Position numbers and translations under genes: made by a program. From NCBI GenBank assembly GCA_030652255.1, contig JAUSAZ010000042.1, forward strand, positions 1 to 62,919: a stretch of 62,919 bases of DNA, written 5' to 3'. Source of the DNA: Myxococcales bacterium. GTDB taxonomy: Bacteria; Myxococcota_A; Polyangia; Polyangiales; Ga0077539. The notes under the pieces are model-generated. The model made no database searches. It had not been told where the DNA came from and was given only the letters and a program-made list of their open reading frames with translations. Below, piece by piece: positions 6,990 through 15,919 of this stretch. Numbering within the stretch: the stretch's first letter is position 1; the number at the start of each line of letters is the position of its first letter.

Positions 6990-8267
6990 ATGAGCCACAC
7001 GCCTCTCGCATCTCCCACCGGCCGCCTGGGCGTGCTCATGCCCGGGATGGGCGCCGTCGCGACCACCACGATGGCCGGCGTGATGCTCGCGCGCCGCGGC
7101 CTCGGGCTGCCCATCGGCTCGCTCACCCAGATGGGCACGATGCCCCTCCGGCGCGACGCCGCGGCGGAGGTCGCGCTGCGCGACGCGGTGCCCCTCGCGG
7201 GCCTCGACCAGCTCGCCTTCGGGGGGTGGGACCTCTTCCCCGACGACGCCCTCGCGAGCGCGACCCACGCCGAGGTGCTCAGTGACAAGCACCTCGGGCT
7301 CGTGGCCGAAGAGCTGCGCGCCGTGAAGCCCATGACCGCGGTGTTCTACCCGGAGTACGTGCGCCGGCTGCACGGCACGCACGTGAAGAAGGCCGCCTCG
7401 AAGGCCCACATGGTGGCGGCGGTGCGCGACGACATCCGGCGCTTCCTGCGCGACGAGGGCTGCGACCGCGCCGTCGCCGTGTGGTGCGGCTCGACGGAGG
7501 TCTACCGCGAGGCCTCCGAAGTGCACGAGAACGTCGAGCGCTTCGAGGACGGCCTGCGCCACAACTCACCCGAGATCTCCAACTCGCAGATCTACGCATG
7601 GGCGCTGGTGCAGGAGGGCGTCCCCATCGCCAACGGGTCGCCGGGGCTCACGCTCGATTTCCCGGCCATGTACGAGCTCGCGCGTCTCCGGGGCGTGCCC
7701 CTCGCGGGCAAGGACTTCAAGACCGGCCAGACCCTCATGAAGACCATGATCGCCCCCGGTCTCAAGGCGCGGCGCCTCGGGCTGCGCGGCTGGTACAGCA
7801 CCAACATCCTGGGCAACCGCGACGGCGAGGTGCTCGACGACCCCGACAGCTTCCGCAGCAAGGAGGTCTCCAAGCTCGGCGTGCTGGAGAGCATCCTGCC
7901 CAAGGACGGCCACCCCGAGCTCTACGGCAACGTCACGCACCGGGTGCGCATCGACTACTACCCCCCGCGCGGCGACCAGAAGGAGGGCTGGGACAACGTC
8001 GACCTGTTCGGGTGGCTCAACTACCCGATGCAGATGAAGATCAACTTCCTCTGCCGCGACTCCATCCTCGCGGCGCCCATCGTGCTCGACCTCGCGCTGC
8101 TGCTCGACCTCGCGCAGCGCGCGGGCATGACCGGGATGCAGGACTGGCTGGGCTTCTACTTCAAGTCCCCGATGGCCCTGGCCGGGACCGCCGCCGAGCA
8201 CGACCTCTTCGTGCAGCAGGTGCGCCTCCACGACGCCCTTCGGCGCATCGCCCGGGAAGCGGTGTGA
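6990..8267 (+). CDS. ino1: myo-Inositol-3-phosphate synthase
   Basis: The 425-residue protein converts glucose 6-phosphate to inositol 3-phosphate with NAD. The N-terminal Rossmann segment reads LGVLMPGMGAVATTTMAG. Family hallmarks are GKDFKTGQT near residue 247, GWYSTNILGNRDGEVL near 270 with DDPDSFRSKEVSK, and the YYPPRGDQKEGWD block near 330. This is the form found in inositol-lipid loci of Bacteroidetes and deltaproteobacteria. ATG 6990 is preceded by AAAGG. It is the first gene of the operon; the next starts 7 bp after its stop. Confidence 0.95.
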   Translation: MSHTPLASPTGRLGVLMPGMGAVATTTMAGVMLARRGLGLPIGSLTQMGTMPLRRDAAAEVALRDAVPLAGLDQLAFGGWDLFPDDALASATHAEVLSDKHLGLVAEELRAVKPMTAVFYPEYVRRLHGTHVKKAASKAHMVAAVRDDIRRFLRDEGCDRAVAVWCGSTEVYREASEVHENVERFEDGLRHNSPEISNSQIYAWALVQEGVPIANGSPGLTLDFPAMYELARLRGVPLAGKDFKTGQTLMKTMIAPGLKARRLGLRGWYSTNILGNRDGEVLDDPDSFRSKEVSKLGVLESILPKDGHPELYGNVTHRVRIDYYPPRGDQKEGWDNVDLFGWLNYPMQMKINFLCRDSILAAPIVLDLALLLDLAQRAGMTGMQDWLGFYFKSPMALAGTAAEHDLFVQQVRLHDALRRIAREAV

Positions 8268-8274
8268 GGGAGCC

Positions 8275-9348
8275 ATGCGCACCCTCCGAGGCGCCGTCGT
8301 AGGCTACGGGTTCATCGGGGCGCGCGGGCACGTCCCGGCGCTCCAGCAGTCGGGCGCGGACGGCGACGCCGCCCGCTTCGAGGTCGTCGCCGTCGCCGAC
8401 GTGACCCCCGCCCGCCTCGCCCTCGCGGCCGAGGCGCTCCCCGGGGCGCGGCTGTACCCCGACCACCGCGCCCTGCTCGACCGCGAGGCCGAGCGGCTGG
8501 ACTTCATGGTGGTCGCGGTGCCGCCGTCGCTGCACGCCGAGGTGACCCGCGACGCCCTCGCGCGCGGGCTGCACGTGCTCTGCGAGAAGCCCCTGGCGCG
8601 CTCCACGGCGGAGGCCCGCGGGATGCTCGCGCAGGCCCTGGAGTCCCGGCGGGTGCTCTATCCCTCGCACAACTACAAGCACGCGCCGGTGGTGAAGGCC
8701 GTGCGCGCGATGCTCGACGAGGGCGCCGTCGGGGAGGTGAGCCAGGTGACGCTCGACACCTTCCGCAGCACCCACGCGAAGGGCGTCGCGGAGTGGAACC
8801 CCGACTGGCGCCGCCAGCGCACCTGGGCCGGCGGCGGCATCGGGATGGACCACGGCAGCCACACCTTCTACCTGGCCTTCGAGTGGCTGAAGTCCCGGCC
8901 CCGCGCGGTCTCCGCCCGCACCTGGACCGCCCCCGGCGAGGAGACCGAGGACAACCTCTCGTGCTCGGTGGACTTCGAGCGCGGCGTCGCCACGGCGCAC
9001 CTCTCCTGGACCGCCGGCGTGCGCAAGGTGATCTACACGCTGCACGGCGACCGAGGCGCGATCCGCGTCGAGGACGACGCCGTCGAGCTCTCGGTGAAGA
9101 CCCGCGGCGCCGACGGCGACCGCTGGTCGCAGACCCAGCGGCTCGTCTCGTCGTCGTGGATGGACGCCTCGCACACCGCGTGGTTCCGCGCGCTGCACCA
9201 GCAGTTCGCGGGCGCCATCGAGCGCGGGGAGCACGTGGGCGCCGAGCTGCGCGAGTCCTTCGGCTGCGTGGCGCTCATCGAGGCCGCGTACGCCTCCGCC
9301 TCCGCCCGGGGCCGGGAGGTCGCGCTCGCCCGGGGAGCCCCCTGGTGA
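8275..9348 (+). CDS. Gfo/Idh/MocA-family NAD(P)-dependent oxidoreductase
   Basis: The 357-residue protein starts with a Rossmann motif (VVGYGFIGARGHVPAL) and carries the family signature CEKPLA near residue 103, followed by a C-terminal alpha/beta domain with GGGIGMDHGSHTFYL near residue 185, whose Asp and His suit the catalytic positions. Family members oxidise inositols or sugar derivatives. Lying between inositol-phosphate synthase and a phospholipid-forming transferase, it could oxidise inositol or a lipid-linked inositol; the real substrate is unknown. ATG 8275 has a GAGGG element upstream. The stop overlaps the next start (GTGA). Confidence 0.85.
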   Translation: MRTLRGAVVGYGFIGARGHVPALQQSGADGDAARFEVVAVADVTPARLALAAEALPGARLYPDHRALLDREAERLDFMVVAVPPSLHAEVTRDALARGLHVLCEKPLARSTAEARGMLAQALESRRVLYPSHNYKHAPVVKAVRAMLDEGAVGEVSQVTLDTFRSTHAKGVAEWNPDWRRQRTWAGGGIGMDHGSHTFYLAFEWLKSRPRAVSARTWTAPGEETEDNLSCSVDFERGVATAHLSWTAGVRKVIYTLHGDRGAIRVEDDAVELSVKTRGADGDRWSQTQRLVSSSWMDASHTAWFRALHQQFAGAIERGEHVGAELRESFGCVALIEAAYASASARGREVALARGAPW

Positions 9349-10526
9349 TCGACCTCGCCTGCTCCCTCGGCCTCTTCGGCCTGCTCGCCGTGGTGCTCGC
9401 CGGGTACGGGCTGCGCGCGCTCCTCTACGGCCGCGCGCACTACCGCCGGGTCGAGCAGGACGGTGGCAGCGCCCTGCTCGGCGAGGGCGCCATGTCCGCG
9501 GGCTACTGGGCCCTGCAGCCCGTCGGTTCGGGCCTCGCCCGCGCGGGGGTCAGCCCCGACGCCATCAGCCTCGGCTCGCTCGCCCTCGGCCTCGCCGCCG
9601 CGGTCGCCGTCGCCGCCGGCCACTTCGGCGTCGCCGCCGCCCTCATCGCGGTGGCCAGCCTCGGGGACGCCCTCGACGGCATGGTGGCGCGCGCCACCGG
9701 CGTGGCCTCGGACGCGGGCGAGGCCCTCGACGCCACCGTCGACCGCTACCAGGAGTTCGCCCTGCTCGCGGGGCTCGCGGTGCGCTACCGGGCCGAGCTC
9801 CCCTGGCTCCTGCTCGCCCTCGCCGCGCTCCTCGGATCGGTCATGACCAGCTACGCCACGGCCAAGGCCGAGGCCCTGCGGGTGGACATCCCCCGCGGGT
9901 CGATGCGCCGCCCCGAGCGCGCGCTCTACCTCTCCCTCGGCCTGGCCCTCACCCCCATCGCCGCGGCGCTCGCGGGCGCCCGCGGCCCGTGGGTCGCCCA
10001 CGCCCCGATGCTCGCGGCGCTCCTCGTCGTGGCCGTGGTCGCCAACGCCTCCGCGGCGCACCGCCTCCACGCCCTCGTGCGCGCCCTCTCCGACCGCCGC
10101 CCGCCGCCGCCGTCGCCCCCGCGCGCGGACTCCCTCGCGCAGCTCCTCGGGCGCCACCAGGCCGCCTCGGCGCTCTCCACCCTGGTGGACTTCGGCACCC
10201 TCGCGCTGCTCGTCGAGCGCTTCGCCGTGCACCCCGTGGCCGCCACCGCCCTCGGCGCCCTGGCCGGCGCGGTGTTCAACTTCACCCTCGCGCGCCGGTG
10301 GATCTTCCGCGACCACGAGGGCTCGGCCGCCGCCCAGGCCCTGCGCTACGCGTTCGTCTCGGGCGCGAGCCTCGGGCTCAACACCCTGGGCGAGTACGTC
10401 GTCGCGACGCGCCTCGGGGTGCACTACCTCCTCGCGCGCGCCCTCGTCGCCCTCCTCGTCAGCCTCTGCTGGAACTTCCCCATGCACCGCCGGGTGGTCT
10501 TCCCCCGCGCCCTGGAGGCCCCGTGA
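9345..10526 (+). CDS. CDP-alcohol phosphatidyltransferase fused to a GtrA-type membrane domain
   Basis: GTG 9345 overlaps the previous TGA and gives 393 residues. The N-terminal ~250 residues are a membrane enzyme with the full CDP-alcohol phosphotransferase motif: Asp108, Asp111-Gly112, Ala115-Arg116, Gly125, Asp129, Asp133. A Pro-rich linker (RRPPPPSPPR, ~251-260) leads to a GtrA-like domain (~268-388) with the duplicated NF...RRWIF and NFPMHRRVVF elements. The first domain should join a CDP-lipid to an alcohol, most likely inositol phosphate (PI-phosphate synthase role) given the upstream synthase. GtrA proteins are thought to flip polyprenyl-phosphate sugars. I know of no characterised protein with this fusion. 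Confidence 0.85.
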   Translation: MIDLACSLGLFGLLAVVLAGYGLRALLYGRAHYRRVEQDGGSALLGEGAMSAGYWALQPVGSGLARAGVSPDAISLGSLALGLAAAVAVAAGHFGVAAALIAVASLGDALDGMVARATGVASDAGEALDATVDRYQEFALLAGLAVRYRAELPWLLLALAALLGSVMTSYATAKAEALRVDIPRGSMRRPERALYLSLGLALTPIAAALAGARGPWVAHAPMLAALLVVAVVANASAAHRLHALVRALSDRRPPPPSPPRADSLAQLLGRHQAASALSTLVDFGTLALLVERFAVHPVAATALGALAGAVFNFTLARRWIFRDHEGSAAAQALRYAFVSGASLGLNTLGEYVVATRLGVHYLLARALVALLVSLCWNFPMHRRVVFPRALEAP

Positions 10527-11899
10527 CGCGTCTCCCCTCGCACCCGCCCGACCAGCGCCCCCGGCTCGTGACCCGTGTCCCTGGTCCCCGCAGCGCCGCC
10601 CTGCGCGAGCGCGAAGACGCCCACCTCGCGCCAGGCATCCAGGGCTACGCCGTGATGGCCGGCATCGCCGTCGACCGCGCCGTGGGCAGCGCCATCACCG
10701 ACGTCGACGGCAACACCTTCCTCGACCTCATCGGCGGCATCGGGGTCAACGCCCTCGGGCACGGCCACCCCGCGGTCGTCGAGGCGCTGCAGTCGCAGGC
10801 CGCGCGGGCCTCCGTGGGGTCGCTCACCTCCGAGGCGAGGGTCGAGCTCGTCGAGCGCGCCGCGGCGCACGCCCCGGCGAAGAAGCTCCACCGCTTGCAG
10901 CTGTACTCCGGCGGCGCCGAGGCGGTGGAGAGCGCCCTGCGGCTCGCGCGATGCCACACGGGGAAGTACGAGATGGTGGGCTTCTGGGGGGGCTTCCACG
11001 GCAAGACCCACGGCGCGCTCTCCCTCATGGGATCGAGCTTCAAGGAGGGCCTCGGGCCCATGGTGCCGGGCTCGCACCTCGTGCCCTACGCGGACTGCTA
11101 CCGCTGCCCGGTGAAGCTCAGCCCCGAGCGCTGCGACCTCGCGTGCCTCGACCTCGCGCGCAGGCAGGTGAAGGCCACCTCGGCCGGGGCCGTCGCCGCC
11201 GTGATCGTCGAGCCCATGCAGGGGACGGCGGGCAACGTGATCCCGCCGGACGCCTGGCTGCGCGGCGTGGCCGACCTCGCGAAGGAGCTCGGCGCCCTGC
11301 TCATCGCCGACGAGATGATCACCGGCTTCGGCCGCACGGGTCGTTACTGGGGCATCGAGCACAGCGGCGTGACGCCCGACATCGTGACCGTGGGCAAGGC
11401 CTTCGGCGGGGGCTTCCCCCTGAGCGGGCTGCTCACCACCGACGAGATCTCGCGCGCGAAGCCCTGGTCGGCCCCGTCGGGATCGTCGTCGAGCTACGGG
11501 GGAAACCCCCTCGGGGCCGCGGCGGGGGCGGCCGCGCTGCGGGCCATCGACGACGAGTCTCTCGTGGAGAACTCCCGGGAGGTGGGGGCGGCGCTGCTCG
11601 ACGCGCTCGCGCCCTTCGTCGAGCGCTACCCCTTCGTGGGCGAGGTGCGGGGGCGGGGGATGTTCCTGGCGATGGAGCTGGTGCGCGACAAGGCGACGCG
11701 CGAGCCGCTGCCGCTGAGCACCACCCGCGCCCTCTTCGACCTGTGCGTGCAGCGCGGCCTGCTCGCGATGACCTACGCCCCGCGGGTGCGTATCCAGCCC
11801 GCGCTCACCCTCGACGCGGCGACGGCGCGCAACGCCGCGGCGCTGTTACAGGAGGTCTTCGACGACGCCCTCGCCACGGGCCTCTGGAAGCGCGCATGA
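10523..11899 (+). CDS. Class III (PLP-dependent) aminotransferase
   Basis: GTG 10523 overlaps the upstream TGA; the product has 458 residues. Fold-type I, class III hallmarks are the PLP-phosphate region LYSGGAEAVESALRLAR, the pyridine-binding Asp263 (ADEMITGFGRTG) and the Schiff-base Lys292 (TVGKAFGGGFPLSG). It has the CYRCPVK insert found in 4-aminobutyrate-type enzymes. The substrate is unknown. In this operon it could aminate a keto-inositol made by the Gfo/Idh enzyme, or supply an amine for a lipid headgroup. Its stop overlaps the next start (ATGA). Confidence 0.88.
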   Translation: MTRLPSHPPDQRPRLVTRVPGPRSAALREREDAHLAPGIQGYAVMAGIAVDRAVGSAITDVDGNTFLDLIGGIGVNALGHGHPAVVEALQSQAARASVGSLTSEARVELVERAAAHAPAKKLHRLQLYSGGAEAVESALRLARCHTGKYEMVGFWGGFHGKTHGALSLMGSSFKEGLGPMVPGSHLVPYADCYRCPVKLSPERCDLACLDLARRQVKATSAGAVAAVIVEPMQGTAGNVIPPDAWLRGVADLAKELGALLIADEMITGFGRTGRYWGIEHSGVTPDIVTVGKAFGGGFPLSGLLTTDEISRAKPWSAPSGSSSSYGGNPLGAAAGAAALRAIDDESLVENSREVGAALLDALAPFVERYPFVGEVRGRGMFLAMELVRDKATREPLPLSTTRALFDLCVQRGLLAMTYAPRVRIQPALTLDAATARNAAALLQEVFDDALATGLWKRA

Positions 11900-12807
11900 C
11901 CCCCGGCGACCCGGCGCTCCCGGCCTTCGCGCGCGCCCGCCCCTTCCCCTTTCTCGCCGCCGCGCCCTTCGTGCTCTGGCCCGCCTGGCTGCTGTCCCGG
12001 GGCGAGCTGCGCTGGGAGCTCATCACCGTGATGGTGCTCGTCCCGGCGCTGGCCTTCACCCGCCGGAGGCTCTTCGCGGGCCTGCTCCCGGTCGCCCTCG
12101 TGGCCCTGCTCTACGACTCGATGCGCTTCGTGAAGAACGTCGGGCTCACCCCCGAGCGCGTGCACCTCTGCGACCTGCGCAGCGCCGAGATCGCCCTCTT
12201 CGGCGTGAGCGTCGGCGCCCACGACGGCACCCTCCACGACCTCATCCAGGCGCACCCCTCGCTCGCCCTCGACGCGCTCTGCGCCGTCCCCTACGGCACG
12301 TACATCTACGCCGTCCTCGGCGCCGCGATCTTCCTCTACCGCCGCGACTTCCACCGGCTCCAGCGCTTCACCTGGACCTTCCTCCTCCTCAACGTCGCAG
12401 GCTTCGTCACCTACCACCTCTTCCCCGCCGCCCCGCCCTGGTACTTCCACGCCCACGGCTGCGTCGTCGACCTCGCCGCGAAGGCGAGCGCCGGGCCCAA
12501 CCTCGCGCGCGTCGACGAGCTCCTCGGCGTCGGGTACTTCCGCGGCTTCTACGGGCGCTCCAACGACATCTTCGGCGCCGTGCCGTCGCTCCACGTGGCC
12601 TACCCCGCGCTGCTGGCGCTGGAGACCTGGGCCTACCTCACGCTCCCGCTGCGCGCCGTCGCCGTCGTCTACGCCGCGCTCATGTGCGTCGCCGCGGTCT
12701 ACCTCGACCACCACTGGGTCATCGACGTGGTGGTGGGCCTCGCCTACACCGCCGCGTGCGCCGCGCTGGTGCGCCTCGCCTTCCGCCGCCCGGCCGTGGC
12801 GCCATGA
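11896..12807 (+). CDS. AUR1-like PAP2-family inositol-phosphotransferase
   Basis: The 303-residue protein has about six to seven membrane segments and the PAP2/AUR1 catalytic pattern: FPAAPPWYFH near residue 176, GAVPSLHVAYP near 231 (His), and DHHWVIDVVVG near 276 (His and Asp). This arrangement is typical of inositol-phosphorylceramide synthase-like enzymes, which move phosphoinositol from phosphatidylinositol to ceramide. Together with the inositol synthase and CDP-alcohol transferase it points to inositol phosphosphingolipids, although a lipid phosphatase role is possible. It overlaps both neighbours by 4 bp. Confidence 0.85.
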   Translation: MTPGDPALPAFARARPFPFLAAAPFVLWPAWLLSRGELRWELITVMVLVPALAFTRRRLFAGLLPVALVALLYDSMRFVKNVGLTPERVHLCDLRSAEIALFGVSVGAHDGTLHDLIQAHPSLALDALCAVPYGTYIYAVLGAAIFLYRRDFHRLQRFTWTFLLLNVAGFVTYHLFPAAPPWYFHAHGCVVDLAAKASAGPNLARVDELLGVGYFRGFYGRSNDIFGAVPSLHVAYPALLALETWAYLTLPLRAVAVVYAALMCVAAVYLDHHWVIDVVVGLAYTAACAALVRLAFRRPAVAP

Positions 12808-15347
12808 GCGAGCGACCGCCGCCCGCCGCCCGCTTCCTGCGCATCGCCCGCGCGCAGGTCGGCCACGCCCCGTGGGTCGCGCTGCTCTCCCTGGTCGTCA
12901 CCCTCGCGCTGCTCCCGCTGGTGCGCCGCCTCGAGCTGCGCAGCGACTGGACCGAGCTCCTCCCCCGCGGCGCCCCGAGCGTGCGCGACCTCCGCGCCGC
13001 GCAGCGCCGGGTGGGCGGCCTGTCCACCCTCACGGTGATGCTGGAGTCCCGCGACACCGCCGCCCTCCGCCGCTACGCCGCCGCCCTCGGCCCGCGCCTG
13101 GAGCGCCTCCCGCCGTCGCTCCGGGTGCGCCGCGTCCAGTGGAACGTCGGCGACTACCAGCGCTTCGTGCGCGACCACCGGCACCTCTACGCGCCGCTCG
13201 ACGAGCTCACCCGCGCGCGCGACGAGCTGCGCCGGCGCGTCGAGTACGACCGGGCCAGCGCGATGCCGGGGTACATCAACCTCGACGACCCGCCGGAGAG
13301 CGCCGAGGCGCTGGCGGCCCGCGCCCGCGCGCAGATGGCCCGCGTCGACGCCGCGGCGGAGCGCTTCCCGGGCGGGTACTTCGTGCACCGCGACGGGCGG
13401 CACCTGGCGATGTTCCTCCGGGTCGACGTGCAGGGCGGCGACCCCGTCGTGGCGCGCGCCCTCATCGCGCGGGTGCGCGCCGAGACCGCAGCCCTCCACC
13501 CCCAGCGCTTCGCCCCCGACCTCACGGTGTCCTTCGCGGGCGACCTGCCCGTCGCCCTCGCCGAGCACGACGCCATCGAGCGCGAGCTGGTGATCGCCAC
13601 GCTGCTCACCGTGGCCCTCTGCGTCGCGGCCATCCTCGGTCTCTTCCGCCACCCCCGCTCGGTGGTGCTGCTGGGCGCGTCGCTCTTCGTGCCCGTGGTG
13701 GCGACCTTCGCGCTGGCGCGCCTCACCGTCGGGCACCTCAACACGTCCACGGCCTTCCTCGGGAGCATCGTGATCGGCAACGGGATCAACCCCGGCATCG
13801 TGTGGCTGGCCCGCTACTTCGAGGAGCGCCGCGCGGGGCGCCCGGTGGTCGACGCCATCGCCGCGACCCACGAGGGCGCCTGGGCGGGCACCTTCACCGC
13901 CTCGCTGGCCGCGTCGCTCGCGTACGGCTCGCTGGCCATCACGGACTTCCGCGGCTTCCGCGACTTCGGGATCATCGGCGGCGCGGGCATGGTCATCTGC
14001 TGGGCCCTCACCCTGCTCATCCTCCCGTCGCTGGCCTCGCTCTGGGAGCGCTGGCGCCCGCTGCCTCCCGCCTCGCCGCGGCCCAACCCCTACGGGGTGC
14101 TCTTCGCCCGCGCGGCGCGCCGCCACCCCGCCGCGCTCGCGTGGGCCTCGGGGCTCCTCGGCGCGGCCGGCGTGGCGCTCGCGGCGGTGGCGATCGCGCG
14201 CGACCCCATCGACTACAACTTCCGCAACCTGGCCTCGGTGCGCCCGGAGACCGAGCGCGCCAGCGCCCTCAACGGCGTCGCCGGGGAGATCGTCGGCCGC
14301 GCCGGGTCGGGCAGCGCCATCGCCGCGCTGGTCGAGCGCCGGGAGGACACCGCTGCCCTGCGGGCCGCCCTCGAAGCGCTGCGCGACCGCCGCCGCGCGC
14401 CCATCGGCCCGGTGCGCACCCTCGACGACCTGCTGCCGCGTGACCAGCACGCGAAGCTCGCGGTGCTGGCCGACCTGCGGCGCTGGATGCTCGACGCGCG
14501 CGAGCACGCTCCCCCCGACGTGCGGCGCGACCTCGACGCGTGGCTCCCGCCGGCCGACCTTCGCCCGCTCGGCGACGCCGACCTCCCGGCCTCGGTGGCC
14601 TCGGTCTACACCGAGCGCGACGGAACGCGGGGTCGGCTGCTCTTCGTGGAGGAGGGGGCCAGCGCGTCGATCTGGGACGGGCGCTTCCTGGTGGCGTGGT
14701 CCGAGGCGGTGCGCGAGGCGCGCGCGCCGGGGGTACGGCCCCCGATGGTGCTGGGCAACGCGACGGTCTTCGCGGACATGATCGAGGCGATGTGGCGCGA
14801 CGGCCCGCGCGCGGTGCTGGCGTCCTTCCTGGCGACGGTGGGTCTGGTGCTGGTGGCCTTCCGCCGGTGGCGCTACCGGGCCCTGACGCTGCTGGCCCTG
14901 CTCACTGGCATCGCCTGGATGGCCGGGGCGATGACCGTCCTCGGTCTGCGGCTCAACTTCCTCAACTTCGTGGCGCTCCCGATCACCTTCGGCATCGGCG
15001 TCGACTACGCCGTCAACGTGATGCGGCGCTATGCGCAGGAGGTGGAGGCGGGCGCCGCCGACCCGATCGGGGCCGCGGTGCAGGAGACCGGCGGGGCCAT
15101 CATGGTGTGCTCGCTCACCACCATCTTCGGGTACAGCGCGCTGCTCACGAGCGCCAACCGCGCGCTCCAGAGCTTCGGCCTCGCGGCGGTGATCGGCGAG
15201 GTCGCCTGCGTGCTGGCCGCGCTGCTGGGCCTCTCCGCGGTGCTGGTGCTGGTCGAGCGCCGCCGCGCGCGGTCAGCGCGACCAGGTCCAGCCGAGGGTC
15301 ACGCGCGGCAGCACGCCGAGGAGCCCGAGGGGGTCGTCGGGGTCTAG
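12804..15347 (+). CDS. RND/MMPL-family lipid exporter (HpnN-like)
   Basis: ATG 12804 overlaps the upstream TGA and gives 847 residues. TM1 is followed by a large extracytoplasmic domain beginning SDWTELLPRG, then a five-helix bundle (about residues 260-420), a second periplasmic domain and a second bundle (about 670-820) with FGIGVDYAVNVMRRY. This duplicated layout is that of MMPL/HpnN transporters, which move hopanoids or complex lipids out of the inner membrane. In this operon the cargo is probably the inositol lipid. The last ~30 residues are Arg/Ala-rich, lie in the 75-bp overlap with the convergent gene, and are likely unconserved. Confidence 0.85.
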   Translation: MSERPPPAARFLRIARAQVGHAPWVALLSLVVTLALLPLVRRLELRSDWTELLPRGAPSVRDLRAAQRRVGGLSTLTVMLESRDTAALRRYAAALGPRLERLPPSLRVRRVQWNVGDYQRFVRDHRHLYAPLDELTRARDELRRRVEYDRASAMPGYINLDDPPESAEALAARARAQMARVDAAAERFPGGYFVHRDGRHLAMFLRVDVQGGDPVVARALIARVRAETAALHPQRFAPDLTVSFAGDLPVALAEHDAIERELVIATLLTVALCVAAILGLFRHPRSVVLLGASLFVPVVATFALARLTVGHLNTSTAFLGSIVIGNGINPGIVWLARYFEERRAGRPVVDAIAATHEGAWAGTFTASLAASLAYGSLAITDFRGFRDFGIIGGAGMVICWALTLLILPSLASLWERWRPLPPASPRPNPYGVLFARAARRHPAALAWASGLLGAAGVALAAVAIARDPIDYNFRNLASVRPETERASALNGVAGEIVGRAGSGSAIAALVERREDTAALRAALEALRDRRRAPIGPVRTLDDLLPRDQHAKLAVLADLRRWMLDAREHAPPDVRRDLDAWLPPADLRPLGDADLPASVASVYTERDGTRGRLLFVEEGASASIWDGRFLVAWSEAVREARAPGVRPPMVLGNATVFADMIEAMWRDGPRAVLASFLATVGLVLVAFRRWRYRALTLLALLTGIAWMAGAMTVLGLRLNFLNFVALPITFGIGVDYAVNVMRRYAQEVEAGAADPIGAAVQETGGAIMVCSLTTIFGYSALLTSANRALQSFGLAAVIGEVACVLAALLGLSAVLVLVERRRARSARPGPAEGHARQHAEEPEGVVGV

Positions 15348-15905
15348 CGGCACGCAGAGGTCGAGGCCCAGCACCATGGTGCGCCCCGGCCCGCGGGACC
15401 ACTCCAGGCGCGCGCCCACGTCCAGGTAGGCGAGGTGCGGGCGCAGGTCGGCGCGGGTCTGTCCCCCGCTCTGGCCGACGACCATCCACTGGATGGTCGG
15501 TCCGACGGCGAGGGTGAGGGCCGCGGACGACCACCGATGGGTGACGAGCGCCGTGGGCTGCGTCGCGAGGTCGCCGCCGAGGTAGGCGTCCTGGTAGGGC
15601 ACCACGAACTGCTGCGCGCTGGCCTCGACGCCGACGCCGATCGACCACCCGTGAGCTCGCCAGAGGCGCACCCGCAGCCCGGCCCCGAGACGGTGGCTCA
15701 TGAGCCCGACGCTGTCGTAGCGGAGGCGCAGGTCGACCCGCTCGGAGAGCCCCCGGACGAACTGCGCGGACACCGCGGGCAGCGGCACGAAGGGCACCGC
15801 CCCGAGCTCGGGCCGCACCAGCAGCACGCCCGCGGAGAGCAGCGCGGCGCTCACCGCTCGCGGCACCGTCTCCGCCGCGTCCACGGGGGTGAACGCGAGG
15901 AGCAC
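15273..15905 (-). CDS. Predicted exported beta-rich (outer-membrane-like) protein
   Basis: The product is about 210 residues from GTG 15905. A CTG at 15923, overlapping the upstream TGA as CTGA, would add six residues and also fit coupling. A hydrophobic leader (VLLAFTPVDAAETV) precedes alternating strands rich in Arg/Tyr/Val (RVDLRLRYDSVGLMSHRLG, VGVEASAQQFVVP, ALTLAVGPTIQWMV), consistent with a small barrel. The last residues are not the usual aromatic. No family is recognised. It is coupled to the PI-PLC-like gene upstream, and its 3' end overlaps the MMPL gene by 75 bp on the opposite strand. Confidence 0.6.
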   Translation of the reverse strand: MLLAFTPVDAAETVPRAVSAALLSAGVLLVRPELGAVPFVPLPAVSAQFVRGLSERVDLRLRYDSVGLMSHRLGAGLRVRLWRAHGWSIGVGVEASAQQFVVPYQDAYLGGDLATQPTALVTHRWSSAALTLAVGPTIQWMVVGQSGGQTRADLRPHLAYLDVGARLEWSRGPGRTMVLGLDLCVPLDPDDPLGLLGVLPRVTLGWTWSR

Positions 15906-15919
15906 CGCGAGCGCGCCGA

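Noticed and set aside
6657..7562. Minus-strand open frame over the operon leader and the inositol-phosphate synthase
   Set aside because: It is His/Arg/Ala-rich and covers a strongly supported gene; no family resemblance.
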